Positions 7,891 through 17,260 of a stretch of 52,440 nucleotides of DNA are shown here, in pieces. The translations under genes and the position numbers were made by a program. Positions within the stretch are counted from its first letter, which is position 1, and each line of letters begins with the position of its first letter. Source of the stretch: an uncultured Nitrospira sp. (GTDB lineage Bacteria > Nitrospirota > Nitrospiria > Nitrospirales > Nitrospiraceae); assembly GCA_902500805.1 (NCBI GenBank), contig CABVSA010000018.1:1-52440 (forward strand), read 5' to 3'. The notes beneath the pieces are model-generated. The model had not been told where the DNA came from. It ran no database searches and worked only from the letters and a program-made list of their open reading frames with translations.

Positions 7891-9279
7891 TTAGAGGCTC
7901 TCCGCCTGGCCTTCAACTCTTCCACTCTTTAATCCATAGCGCTCTAGTAACTGATAGAGCGTGGGCCGGCTGATTCCCAACTCTGCAGCCGTCTTGGAGA
8001 CATTCCCCTCATGCTTATCCAACGCCAACCGAACCAGATCCTTTTCATGCCGCCGGCGGGAGATTCGTAAGCTCAATGCCTCATCGTCTCCCAGAACCGG
8101 ATCACGGAATCCAAGATCTCTGGGGGTGATATAGGCGCCCTCTGCCATCAACACTGCCCGATTCATTCGATTCTCCAATTCCCTGACATTCCCGGGCCAT
8201 CCATACGCCTGTAAGGCCGCCACCGCCTCCGGAGAAAACCCTTTCAGGGGTTTGCGCTGTTCTGCTGCAAATCTCACCAGCAACACCCGCGCCAACATGA
8301 TGACGTCGGCACCTCGTTGACTCAGCAGCGGGACCGCGATTTCGATGACACAAAGACGATAGAAGAGGTCTTCTCGAAACCGCCCCTCCTCAATGGCCTT
8401 GTGCAGGTCGACATTGGTCGCGGCAAGAATTCGCACGTCGACGGAGATCCCGCCCTTCCCGCCGAGCCGCTGGACTTTGTGATCCTGCAAAAACCGCAAG
8501 AGCTTCACTTGTAAACCAAGGGGAATGTCACCGATCTCGTCCAAAAAGAGCGTGCCTCCGTCGGCATACTCAATACGCCCCTTCTTCTGCTGAGCCGCTC
8601 CGGTAAAGGCACCTTTTTCATAACCGAAGAGCTCGCTCTCCAGGAGGTTTTCTGGAATAGCACCGCAGTTGATCGCCACAAACGGTTGTTCGCGCCGCGT
8701 GCTCTGGCGATGAATCGCCTGTGCCACCAGCTCCTTGCCGGTACCACTGTCCCCCGTAATCAACACGGGCATCGCGGTCGGACCGACTTGACGAATCGAT
8801 CGATAAACCTGCTGCATCGGCTCACTCGCTCCCACGATTCCCTCAAACTCCTCGGCTTCCGTCGACGTCTGATGCGCCCGGCGGTCTTGCTCCACCCCAT
8901 AGCGATACAGCGCCCGTTGCAGCACGACCCGCAACACCTCGAGTTGAATCGGCTTCTCGATGAAATCATAGGCACCGCTTTCAATGGCCGTGACAGCGTT
9001 TGCGCGGTCGCTATTACCGGTCACGACAATAATCTTGGCTAATGGATTCAGGTTCAGGACTTCCCGCAAAATGGCCAATCCTTCCGAGGCGCCGTCCACA
9101 TCCGGAGGCAGGCCGAGATCCAAGAGGACCACCGGCGGCATCGCCGATCGGGTCTGCGCCACAGCAGTGGCTCGATCCTCCGCGTGAAGCACTTGATACT
9201 CCGACATGAGGGCCCATTGCATCTGGTCACGAATATCAGGGTCGTCATCGACAAGCAGAATGGCGGCGGGTGTGTTCAT
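7891..9279 (-). CDS. prsR: PEP-CTERM-box response regulator PrsR (sigma-54 activator)
   Basis: A 462-residue NtrC-type regulator. It has a receiver domain (acidic pair Asp11/Asp12, phosphoacceptor Asp54 in VLLDLGLP, Lys109 in IEKP), then an AAA+ domain: Walker A GDSGTGKE at 176-183, the sigma-54 contact loop GAFTGA at 223-228, Walker B GGTLFLDEIG at 241-250. A Fis-type helix-turn-helix follows at the C-terminus (NVSKTAAELGISRPTLYQLLERYGL). Every element needed for phosphorylation-dependent activation of RpoN promoters is intact. Within exosortase systems this partner of PrsK is known as PrsR. It follows prsK by 24 bases, so the two are co-transcribed. Likely targets in this window are the two PEP-CTERM promoters, whose upstream TGTAAA-N5-TTTACA dyads are the best candidate binding sites. 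Confidence 0.93.
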   Translation of the reverse strand: MNTPAAILLVDDDPDIRDQMQWALMSEYQVLHAEDRATAVAQTRSAMPPVVLLDLGLPPDVDGASEGLAILREVLNLNPLAKIIVVTGNSDRANAVTAIESGAYDFIEKPIQLEVLRVVLQRALYRYGVEQDRRAHQTSTEAEEFEGIVGASEPMQQVYRSIRQVGPTAMPVLITGDSGTGKELVAQAIHRQSTRREQPFVAINCGAIPENLLESELFGYEKGAFTGAAQQKKGRIEYADGGTLFLDEIGDIPLGLQVKLLRFLQDHKVQRLGGKGGISVDVRILAATNVDLHKAIEEGRFREDLFYRLCVIEIAVPLLSQRGADVIMLARVLLVRFAAEQRKPLKGFSPEAVAALQAYGWPGNVRELENRMNRAVLMAEGAYITPRDLGFRDPVLGDDEALSLRISRRRHEKDLVRLALDKHEGNVSKTAAELGISRPTLYQLLERYGLKSGRVEGQAESL

Positions 9280-9303
9280 AGCGTATGTGGCTCCATCCGA
9301 CGA

Positions 9304-11403
9304 TTAGGACGAGATGACCGATTGCCCTCGGTCCTCAGAAGGCTGTACCACGGACAGGGATGGGAGAGGAAGTTCGATCCGCACGTTAGTCCCCTGCCCC
9401 ACCGCACTCCGGATCTGAATCCTGCCGCCATAGCCCTCGACGATTCTTCGACAGTGATACAACCCAATTCCAAGGCCACCTGGCCGACTTGATTGCACCG
9501 GACGAAAAAGGGATCGCAACCGCTCCGGGGGAATCCCGCATCCGGTGTCTTCCACCGTCATCACGATAGTCGAGTTGAGATGCATGAGCGCGATCCGAAC
9601 CTCTCCCTCGTCACCGACGGCTTGCTTGGCATTCAACAGCACATTGAACAGGACTTGCTGGATGTCCTCTCGTCCCACCATGATCCTCGGAACCGGTTCC
9701 GCCGTAATCTGCCAGTGCTGCCCCCTCCCTCTCAAGGGCACGACAATGTCTTCAATCAGCGAAAGCATATCCACCATCTCCGGTGCGGCGGCACCAGGTG
9801 CCTGGAAGGCGTTGAGCGAGAGTTTCGACATCAGGGTTGTCATTTTCTTCGCGGTATCAGCCACCGTTCTCATGGCGGACTCCTGGAATGCAGGATCCTG
9901 TCCGTGTAGTTCGGCATTCTGTGCGACCAAGGACAGACGAGCCGCCAAATTCTTCAAGTCATGCAGACAGAACGCGGAAAACCGATGCAGCGCTTCCAGC
10001 TCCGCTGCGCCCTGACGGTCCTCCGCCAACCGTGCATGGGCCAACAAGACCCCGACATGATGTGCCATCGCCCTCAAGAGATCATGATCGTCCTGCCCAT
10101 ACGATATCCCGGCCACGTCGCTGCTCAGGGCGATCAAGCCAATGAGCTCTGATTCTGAACGAATCGGCACACACAAGACCGCGCGCGTTGCCCGTACGAA
10201 TGAATCCTCTATCGGCAATCCAACCGTGTCCGCCGCCACCGGCCTATCCGTCTCCGTGAGCGACTGGATCAAGCGATGTGACACGTCCAGCGGATCCGGG
10301 GGAGCCTCGGTATTCGTCGACCGCACCTGATGAAACCGCCCCTCAGCCTCGATTTTGTACCAAACCGAGATTCGACCGGCAGAAAACGTGTGACTGAGCA
10401 GCCCCAAGAGCCCATCCCAAATCGCATCCACCGAATCTCTCTCCCGAAAGACCTCTGTGACTTCCAGCCACTGAGCTCGGTAATCATACTTCGACCTGTA
10501 AAAATTGCGCACCACAGTGGTCCGCAACGCCGTCCGTGTACTGCGCGACAACAGCAGTATCGCCAACGCGATCAAGGCCACCAACACAAAAAGCACGCTC
10601 AACGCGACTCCGAACGATACGCCGACGGAACGGACAATTTGACTGACGACACCCACGCCAAACAAATACAGGCCTACCACAAGAAAGGTCACTGACCCAA
10701 ACAGGACTTTCGGCGAGATATAGATGCGTTCCGTAAATGACTGAAATCTCGCTCGCATGAATCCGTAGGCCATGAGGCCTATCACCATAAGAATTGCAAG
10801 CCCATGAGTGGCCGCATCAAGCCGTTGGCCCTGCGGGAACACAGTTTGGCTCAATGCAAAAATCCGGAATCCCGCCAGCGTGACCAATCCCACCAGCACG
10901 AACTTCAGTTGATACAAGACCGGATCCCGCAACGTGCGGAGGACTCCTTCCATATAGGCAATGCTTACGACATACATGATGACGAGGAATAAGTACGTGA
11001 CATTCCCGCTGATCCCCACACCGCTCACGATCCGGTCCCTGGATGCATCACCACCCAATATCGCGATGACGATCCAGATGCCCAAGCCGACGGATGCGAT
11101 GATGGATAGGGATCGTATCCGACGCGTGCGCTCCGCGGCTGCGTCCGACCCTCGGTTGAACGCCGTCACCGCATGAAACAACATCACGACGAGGAGCAGT
11201 TCACTGGTGAAACACAGAACGGACCCAAGGCCCGATGCTGCCCCCGGGGCGCTCACGAGCCACTCGCCGATACAGACACCTGCTGCGGCCAGCAACACAC
11301 CGGCAACACTTCGATAAAAACGGCTTGCCCACCCCCAGATTACAATGATGAGGGCGAACATCACGCAGGTCGAAACCGCGAGCAGGCTGATGATCTCAAT
11401 CAT
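9304..11403 (-). CDS. prsK: PEP-CTERM system sensor histidine kinase PrsK
   Basis: A 699-residue membrane kinase. The ATG at 11403 opens directly into a hydrophobic segment (MIEIISLLAVSTCVMFALII); a GTG at 11466 would add 21 residues with no membrane character. About eight transmembrane helices fill residues 1-275, followed by a GAF-type sensor domain (about 320-470), then a phosphoacceptor region FCLHDLKNLAARLSLV and an ATPase domain with N box NVLLNAKQAV, G1 VEDTGCGIP and a GGLGIGLYHCRRIVEGYGG G2 region. The HDLKN H-box and this architecture match the exosortase-associated kinase PrsK. The signal sensed is unknown. It lies between the exosortase gene and prsR. Confidence 0.92.
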   Translation of the reverse strand: MIEIISLLAVSTCVMFALIIVIWGWASRFYRSVAGVLLAAAGVCIGEWLVSAPGAASGLGSVLCFTSELLLVVMLFHAVTAFNRGSDAAAERTRRIRSLSIIASVGLGIWIVIAILGGDASRDRIVSGVGISGNVTYLFLVIMYVVSIAYMEGVLRTLRDPVLYQLKFVLVGLVTLAGFRIFALSQTVFPQGQRLDAATHGLAILMVIGLMAYGFMRARFQSFTERIYISPKVLFGSVTFLVVGLYLFGVGVVSQIVRSVGVSFGVALSVLFVLVALIALAILLLSRSTRTALRTTVVRNFYRSKYDYRAQWLEVTEVFRERDSVDAIWDGLLGLLSHTFSAGRISVWYKIEAEGRFHQVRSTNTEAPPDPLDVSHRLIQSLTETDRPVAADTVGLPIEDSFVRATRAVLCVPIRSESELIGLIALSSDVAGISYGQDDHDLLRAMAHHVGVLLAHARLAEDRQGAAELEALHRFSAFCLHDLKNLAARLSLVAQNAELHGQDPAFQESAMRTVADTAKKMTTLMSKLSLNAFQAPGAAAPEMVDMLSLIEDIVVPLRGRGQHWQITAEPVPRIMVGREDIQQVLFNVLLNAKQAVGDEGEVRIALMHLNSTIVMTVEDTGCGIPPERLRSLFRPVQSSRPGGLGIGLYHCRRIVEGYGGRIQIRSAVGQGTNVRIELPLPSLSVVQPSEDRGQSVISS

Positions 11404-11546
11404 GGAAAGAACCGGATCTCTTGTCGCCGATACAACATGAACGGAATATCCGTGAACGGAGCACACTCGCTACACATCGTCATCTTGCGCGGGCACAGAG
11501 GGTCGAATCGTACGGAGCCTTGTCGGTCGGACATCGTGAGCACATG

Positions 11547-13202
11547 TCAGCCGGCCGGCATGAACTCAACGATCAGCGGCCATGAGTCTTGGAGAAACAG
11601 ACGCGCCTGCGCCTGCGCCGCCTCCACCGTCGTGGTCACGGGTACCGAAATCCGAACCAGTGCGCCATCCGATCGATGTTTAGTCGCGGCGTCCCAAATT
11701 AAATACGCTTTGGCCCAGTACTCGCTGGCAATCACCCGCCCACGATCGTGATACCAGTACACGATCACCTGCTTATCAAGACCTTTTTGGATCGTTACCT
11801 CGTTGACCGTGATCGAGTGACCATGCACCGGAATCGCCACCTCATTCGACTCGACAAATTGCCATCCGCCGCCGGGAAGACAGTTCTTCGGCGAGTGATA
11901 GGTAGCACCGGTTCGTTGTGACTCATAATAGCCGACATAGAGCCATACCGGTCCCATCGACGATGGACGGTCGGCGGATACCTGAACGATAGGTGTCGGC
12001 ACGCGTCCAACCGAAGAAACGGATCTTGCCTCATGCGTCGCGGACGCAGCGGGGACATACACCCGCATAATGTACTCGGACAGTCGGAGCACTCGCAGGA
12101 CGTCTTCCTCTAACCCCAGCTCCGTTCCAGCCCAACGATCGGCAATGATGAGCGGGAACTTATCAAGCGACTGCTTTGTGGGAATAAGTTCTCCTTGGGA
12201 GACCACATGCACGGCCAGGAGCGCAGCGCACAGGAAACCCATCGCAATCCCGATCGGCTTCTTCTGAAGCACAAACGTCTGTGCTGATGGAACGGCAATC
12301 CCATGGTGCGGTCCTGATGCAGCCTCATCTCGGCCGATGTGCGAGAGGAGGAAACCGCACAGGAGCAGGAAGACAAACGCGACGAGGAAAATCAACCACC
12401 CCTCAAAGGTATGGTAAAAGCCCTGAGCAGCCTCAGTTCCCCAGTAGTGCGCCAAGACTCCCGTCCCACTCACTCGCACCGCATTCGCCGCAATGGCAAT
12501 GGGAATGGAGAGCATCACCAAGACCCATCGCTTCCACAGCCGAGGTTGAGAAAAGTATGCAAATACGGTCCCCAAGGCGACGAGTGCTTGCAGGGAACGG
12601 ATCCCGCTGCAGGCCTCCGCCACTTCGAGTTTCGTGCTGGCCAATACGATCACGTTCCCCTCCCGTAAGACGGGAATGCCGAACGTATCGAGACAATAGG
12701 TAGCCGTCTTGGCCGCGAACAACTGTAACGGGAACGCGATCGCATTGACCACAATGGCAGGAAGCGGGATCATGAACAGCAAGAACCAGATCGGGAACGC
12801 GAGAACCTTGAGCGCTGCACGTCCGAGAATCAGAAGCACTCCGCCCGCGAGGACGATCAGCAGCGACACACGCTGCAGATATAACTCGGCTCCGACGAGG
12901 CCCACCAGCAAGATGCTCAGCCCAATCCCGATCAGAGCCATGCCGAAACGATCGGGCTTGGGGGAACATGCAAGAAGGTACCGACGTCGCTCCCAGATAA
13001 AGTAGGCCGTGATGAAGGGAATCAAAAATCCATGAGAGTAATCCGGATCAGTATTCCACTGAATCACCATGGGATACAGAATGGGGTAGTAGAGCACCGT
13101 CAGCAATCCCACAAGGCCGACCAGCAAACCTCCGATCACCGTGGCACCGGACCCGACTGGCTCTCTCATCGGTTGAGAGAGGTGATCTGCTTCTTTCATC
13201 AT
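11547..13202 (-). CDS. xrtA: Exosortase (XrtA/EpsH type) fused to an EpsI domain
   Basis: A 551-residue membrane protein. Residues about 20-290 form the exosortase: eight or so helices with the catalytic cysteine in EACSGIRSL (Cys198), the conserved arginine in ANAVRVSGTG (Arg243) and histidine in GFYHTFEGW (His264). Exosortases cleave PEP-CTERM proteins at the membrane, probably with transfer to another molecule. Residues about 320-551 are an EpsI (DUF3485) domain with the signature HSPKNCLPGGGW, here in one polypeptide with the exosortase; in many species EpsI is a separate gene. PrsK, PrsR, PrsT and amidotransferase neighbours support the XrtA subtype, but subtype assignment from sequence alone is not certain. 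The start could also be the ATG three bases inside (13199). It follows the upstream glycosyltransferase by 15 bases. Confidence 0.92.
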   Translation of the reverse strand: MMKEADHLSQPMREPVGSGATVIGGLLVGLVGLLTVLYYPILYPMVIQWNTDPDYSHGFLIPFITAYFIWERRRYLLACSPKPDRFGMALIGIGLSILLVGLVGAELYLQRVSLLIVLAGGVLLILGRAALKVLAFPIWFLLFMIPLPAIVVNAIAFPLQLFAAKTATYCLDTFGIPVLREGNVIVLASTKLEVAEACSGIRSLQALVALGTVFAYFSQPRLWKRWVLVMLSIPIAIAANAVRVSGTGVLAHYWGTEAAQGFYHTFEGWLIFLVAFVFLLLCGFLLSHIGRDEAASGPHHGIAVPSAQTFVLQKKPIGIAMGFLCAALLAVHVVSQGELIPTKQSLDKFPLIIADRWAGTELGLEEDVLRVLRLSEYIMRVYVPAASATHEARSVSSVGRVPTPIVQVSADRPSSMGPVWLYVGYYESQRTGATYHSPKNCLPGGGWQFVESNEVAIPVHGHSITVNEVTIQKGLDKQVIVYWYHDRGRVIASEYWAKAYLIWDAATKHRSDGALVRISVPVTTTVEAAQAQARLFLQDSWPLIVEFMPAG

Positions 13203-13217
13203 GCCATCCTTCCGCTA

Positions 13218-14402
13218 TCAAGCACTTTGCTGCCCCCGCTCTTGGAGTGGCGTGGAGCTGTTCAACGCCTCAATCAGCGCTGAAATGTACGTGACTTTGG
13301 CCACCCAGGTTTCATCGGCGACGGCATCCAGAAATACCCGGGAGTCCTGTTCCCGTCGGAATCCGACTGCTTCATCCAGTGCCGCAGTAAACTCCGTCGC
13401 CGTCGAACCGAACCTCACGACATGTTGGTACGCTCTTGCTTCCCGCAACGGCGTGGAGACGACCGGAAGCCCTGCAGCGAGGTATTCACGCAATTTGATC
13501 GGATTCACATTGTCGGTTAGCCGATTAATCCTGAACGGCATGATGCCGACCGTAAAGCCCTTTGCAAACGCCGGCAATGAGTCATACGGCCGTACCCCCA
13601 AGAGATGCACGTTGGGCAATCGCCTGAGCACGCTGCAATCGACACCGCTCTTGCCGATCAGGACAAAGGACCAGCCCGGCCGTTGCGCCGCAACTTCAGC
13701 AATGAGTTCGATATCGATCCACTCATGAATCAGTCCCCAAAAGCCGATCACCGGATGAGGAAGCCCTGCGACCTCGCTCGGAACCGCGGTCTCAGCGGCC
13801 GTGGCTTTCCCAAAATGCTCGCTATCAACCCCATGTGAGACCAGATAGGTCTTCGGGTGAAGGGCCCGCTTACTCTCATAGAGTGTTTCTGCTGAGGTAA
13901 TGACAAGATCGCTCTGCCGAATCACGTCGGCTTCCATCTCTTCCATCAGCCGTGCATTGAGAAAGCTGAAGGCAGACCACTCATCCACACAGTAATAGAT
14001 GACTTTTTGCGGCTTTAAGTAGGAAATCACCGAGGCCATCGTCGGCATGAAAGTCCAGATCTGAAAGTCACTCATCCCTAAGCGGCCGGCGTGATACCGA
14101 ATATAGCGAGCGAGAAACCAGGCATTGAACGTGGGGACTCCCTTGATGTCATGAAACGGAATCACCAGGGGGGTCACCACATGCAAGTTGGGGGTGACGC
14201 TGACCGGCCCTTGCATGAATTTCTTGACCTTTTGCAGGATTCTCGATGCGTCTCCGGCGGATGCCCCTGGCCGCCGCAATCCGATCGAATTGACCCACAA
14301 GACGCGATTGGTTCTCGCAAGAATCTTCATGACCTGGTGTTTGCTGGTCGGATCCGCATCCCAGTCATTCGCAAAACAGATGATATTCTGCCCATGCATC
14401 AT
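13218..14402 (-). CDS. GT4/GT1-like glycosyltransferase
   Basis: A 394-residue GT-B glycosyltransferase for EPS assembly in the cytoplasm. The N-terminal half begins with MMHGQNIICFANDWDADPTSKHQ; the C-terminal half carries a nucleotide-sugar site pattern (GIMPFRINRLTDNVNPIKLREYLAAGLPVVST, where the family normally has a glutamate and a loop binding the donor phosphates). An in-frame extension to 14453 overlaps the amidotransferase stop; ATG 14402 lies two bases after that stop and is preferred. Donor and acceptor cannot be told from sequence. The organisation with an amidotransferase immediately upstream and the exosortase downstream is common in XrtA loci. Confidence 0.8.
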   Translation of the reverse strand: MMHGQNIICFANDWDADPTSKHQVMKILARTNRVLWVNSIGLRRPGASAGDASRILQKVKKFMQGPVSVTPNLHVVTPLVIPFHDIKGVPTFNAWFLARYIRYHAGRLGMSDFQIWTFMPTMASVISYLKPQKVIYYCVDEWSAFSFLNARLMEEMEADVIRQSDLVITSAETLYESKRALHPKTYLVSHGVDSEHFGKATAAETAVPSEVAGLPHPVIGFWGLIHEWIDIELIAEVAAQRPGWSFVLIGKSGVDCSVLRRLPNVHLLGVRPYDSLPAFAKGFTVGIMPFRINRLTDNVNPIKLREYLAAGLPVVSTPLREARAYQHVVRFGSTATEFTAALDEAVGFRREQDSRVFLDAVADETWVAKVTYISALIEALNSSTPLQERGQQSA

Positions 14403-14404
14403 GT

Positions 14405-16276
14405 CTACACTCCAAACCTTTGGAACCAATACTCCAACACCAACACCCCCCACAGCTCGTTCGAGAAATCAGCCTCACCTGCCTTGTGCCGTTCCAGCAA
14501 CGCCGCCAACTCCGATCGCCGAAGATAATCGAGAACACGGCTTTTCGGTCCCAGCAAGACGTCCTGAGCGACCTCATACAGACCCCCCCCGCGAAACCAG
14601 GTCGCCACAGGAACGGGAAATCCCTTCTTGGGCCGATGGATGATTTCACGAGGAAGATATGGGGCGACGACCTGTTTCAGTAAGTACTTCGTTGTCCGTC
14701 CTCTTATCTTGTACTCAGTAGGCAGGGTTGCGGCAAATTCCACCAGTCGATGGTCAAGAAAGGGCACCCGCAATTCGACCGAAGCGGCCATGGTCATCTT
14801 GTCCGCCTTAATCAAGAGATCATCGGGCAGCCACGTTTTGGAATCAATGTAGAGCATCTGATTGAGAGGGTCAGCGTCCTGCACACGGGCGAAGTAAGAC
14901 GCAAAGAGGTTCGAGAGATAGCTCCAGTCCCCCTCTGACGTCGTCCACTCCGGTCTGAGCAACGTCTCCCGCATACCTTCGAGAAAATGTCCGGAGACCC
15001 CACGGTAAGCCTGAGCAAGGGGTTTTCCAAACAGGCGAGAGTACCGAGACAGTTTCCCTCCTCCACCCAGATTTGCTCCAAGCCGGCTGATCAGATCGGT
15101 CACCAGCGCGGGCATCAGCGCTCGCACGCGTGTCAACGTCTGCATTTTGCGATAGATGGAGTACCCTCCGAAAATCTCATCAGCTCCCTCACCTGATTCC
15201 AGCACGGTGGCTCGTGGCTTGGCATACCGCGCCAGGAAAAACAACGGAATGCAGGCTGCGTCTCCCACAGGCTCATCAAGATGCCATACGAGCTGAGGAA
15301 TCCACTCGGCAAAATCCTGAGCAGATAACCGCAACTCGTGATGCTCCGTCCCCGAAGCCCGACTGACAAGCCCGGCATAATCGAATTCGTTCACGTCTGC
15401 CGCCTGCTCATATCCGACGGTAAATGTCCGGAGCGGGGCGTTGATGATGCGATCCAAGACGGCCACCACGGTGCTGGAGTCAATCCCGCCGCTCAGGAAG
15501 ACGCCGTACGGCACTTCACTCATGAGGTGATCTCGACAGACATCAACCAGTAACTGTTCCAACTCCGCCTTCACATGAGACTCATCGCGTGGCTCCGGAT
15601 GAAAGGCAAGATCCCAATATTGTCGGACCGTCCACTCACCCTGCTCCACCACCAGAGTATGCCCCGGGAGAAGTTTAAAAATATCGCGGAATAACGTCTT
15701 CTCCCCCGGCACGTACCGCAAATGTAAATAGGCACGAAGTGCATCGGGATCCACCTGACGCTCAACCCCCTCCACCCCAAGGAGCGCCTTGATCTCCGAG
15801 GCAAAGATGAACTGATTTTTCACGACTGTATAATAGAGGGGTTTAATGCCCAATCGATCCCGGGTGAGCACCAATCGTTTCCGTCGTCGATCCCAGATGG
15901 CAACGGCAAACATGCCCGTCAAATGTGACTCGAAGTCGTCTCCGTACTCTTCATACGCATGGAGAATGGATTCGGTATCGGAATGTGTCCGGTACTGATG
16001 CCCGGCGGCTTCCAATGTGTGCCGCAACCGACTATGATTGTAGATCTCCCCGTTAAAGACGATGACCAGTCCCTCATCTTCATTGAACATGGGCTGATGC
16101 CCTTGGCTGATATCAACGATACTCAGCCGTCGATGAGCTAACCCAACCGGTCCGTCGAGAAAGAACCCTTCATCATCGGGGCCTCGGTGCACAATGGTGT
16201 TCGCCATCATTCGAAGCTGTTCCTGTCGGACCATCCCGACTCCATTCAAACGCACGATTCCCGCAATACCACACAT
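14405..16276 (-). CDS. AsnB-type glutamine amidotransferase 1 (exosortase-system amidotransferase)
   Basis: A 623-residue class II amidotransferase. Cys2 in MCGIAGIV is the glutaminase nucleophile, with RGPDDEG and FNGEIYN in the N-terminal Ntn domain. The synthase domain carries the ATP pyrophosphatase loop SGGIDSS at 262-268 and SGEGADEIFGGY about 100 residues later. It would adenylate a carboxylate and transfer ammonia from glutamine. In exosortase clusters these enzymes are thought to amidate sugar carboxylates of the polysaccharide or lipid-linked intermediates; free asparagine synthesis is the alternative. It starts four bases after the epimerase-like gene stop and ends two bases before the glycosyltransferase start. 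It is one of three complete AsnB paralogs in the window. Confidence 0.9.
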   Translation of the reverse strand: MCGIAGIVRLNGVGMVRQEQLRMMANTIVHRGPDDEGFFLDGPVGLAHRRLSIVDISQGHQPMFNEDEGLVIVFNGEIYNHSRLRHTLEAAGHQYRTHSDTESILHAYEEYGDDFESHLTGMFAVAIWDRRRKRLVLTRDRLGIKPLYYTVVKNQFIFASEIKALLGVEGVERQVDPDALRAYLHLRYVPGEKTLFRDIFKLLPGHTLVVEQGEWTVRQYWDLAFHPEPRDESHVKAELEQLLVDVCRDHLMSEVPYGVFLSGGIDSSTVVAVLDRIINAPLRTFTVGYEQAADVNEFDYAGLVSRASGTEHHELRLSAQDFAEWIPQLVWHLDEPVGDAACIPLFFLARYAKPRATVLESGEGADEIFGGYSIYRKMQTLTRVRALMPALVTDLISRLGANLGGGGKLSRYSRLFGKPLAQAYRGVSGHFLEGMRETLLRPEWTTSEGDWSYLSNLFASYFARVQDADPLNQMLYIDSKTWLPDDLLIKADKMTMAASVELRVPFLDHRLVEFAATLPTEYKIRGRTTKYLLKQVVAPYLPREIIHRPKKGFPVPVATWFRGGGLYEVAQDVLLGPKSRVLDYLRRSELAALLERHKAGEADFSNELWGVLVLEYWFQRFGV

Positions 16277-16279
16277 CAG

Positions 16280-17260
16280 CTAATTCCTTGGAAGTCGAAT
16301 TCGAGCCAGATTTTTGGTGATGAGAAACATCCAGTAGATTTCCAGTTTGTCACGCTGTGACCGTACCGAGGGAAGCCACTGGGCTGCATGCGCGACAAGG
16401 CTCTGATCACCCACCAGGGTCCCGACCAGTTCCAAGAGCTTCGCATTCAGTTGGTGGTAGTGCGGAGGGCACAGATACCCATGCGTTCCATACCAGCTCC
16501 ACTTTCCACGATAGTCCCAGTGCGTGATCGCTCGACGTAAGCCCACAACGCCGTCCGATACAAGTCCATACACTTGAGGAGCGCCTGTTTCGACGGCCAA
16601 ATCATACAAACCCAGGAGGCTGAACAAGAATCCATCCAAGACACGAGGAAGCGGGTACACGGGATATTCTTCATACAACGCACCGGCGCCCATGATCGTG
16701 CGGACTCCTCCCTCTTCAATGGACAGGGCAAATACTTTCGTGGCCTTGAGACACAGATCGAGCAGCTCGGAATCTTTCTGCAGGCGATAGGCCCGCACAA
16801 GCGCACTGATCACGACGCTTTGATACATGGCTGAGATCCAGGGAGCCTTAAGCAGAGCAGCTCCCTCTTGCCAGTCAAAATAGCAGGGCCATACGACCGC
16901 CCCATCCTGTCGCTGCACCGCATGCACGCGCAGCCAGTCAACCTGTCCCCAGAAATCCTTCAGTGCAGCACTGTCACCAGTCGAGTGAAAGACGCCTAGT
17001 CGCTGAAGGCCCCACCATGCGATGAACAGCGGATTGTATTGTGCTCCCTGCGCACGATACACCTTCTGAACCACCCCTTGGGCATCGAAGTGCAGATCCT
17101 CCAAGAACAGCGCATCACTGACGATGTAATAGTCCAGTGCGCCCGGGCGCGCTGCATGTAATTGTCCCTGAAGTGGATAGGAGAATGTAAATCCGACCAC
17201 TTCGCGCTTGAGAGCTTGAATCGCATGATGAATACCAGACAACAGCATTTCACTCCTCAT
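16280..17260 (-). CDS. D-glucuronyl C5-epimerase C-terminal domain-like protein
   Basis: A 326-residue soluble protein, no signal peptide or transmembrane helix. It resembles the C-terminal (alpha/alpha)-barrel domain of D-glucuronyl C5-epimerases: YNPLFIAWWGLQR near the N-terminus, PWISAMYQSVVISALVRAY at about 140-160, EEYPVYPLPRVLDGFLFSLLGLYDL at about 215-240, and GKWSWYGTHGYLCPPHYHQLNAKLL near the end, with the Tyr/His-rich catalytic region of that family. If true, it would invert a uronic acid (glucuronic to iduronic) on a polymer or lipid-linked precursor. The recognition is from memory of family motifs and no N-terminal lobe is present, so substrate and even activity are uncertain. ATG 17260 is used; ATG 17248 behind GAGGAG is an alternative. 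First gene of the core minus-strand block. Confidence 0.65.
   Translation of the reverse strand: MRSEMLLSGIHHAIQALKREVVGFTFSYPLQGQLHAARPGALDYYIVSDALFLEDLHFDAQGVVQKVYRAQGAQYNPLFIAWWGLQRLGVFHSTGDSAALKDFWGQVDWLRVHAVQRQDGAVVWPCYFDWQEGAALLKAPWISAMYQSVVISALVRAYRLQKDSELLDLCLKATKVFALSIEEGGVRTIMGAGALYEEYPVYPLPRVLDGFLFSLLGLYDLAVETGAPQVYGLVSDGVVGLRRAITHWDYRGKWSWYGTHGYLCPPHYHQLNAKLLELVGTLVGDQSLVAHAAQWLPSVRSQRDKLEIYWMFLITKNLARIRLPRN

Noticed and set aside
7603..7932. 109-residue plus-strand frame across the PEP-CTERM 2 promoter region
   Set aside because: It crosses the sigma-54 promoter and both enhancer dyads, and runs antisense into prsR.
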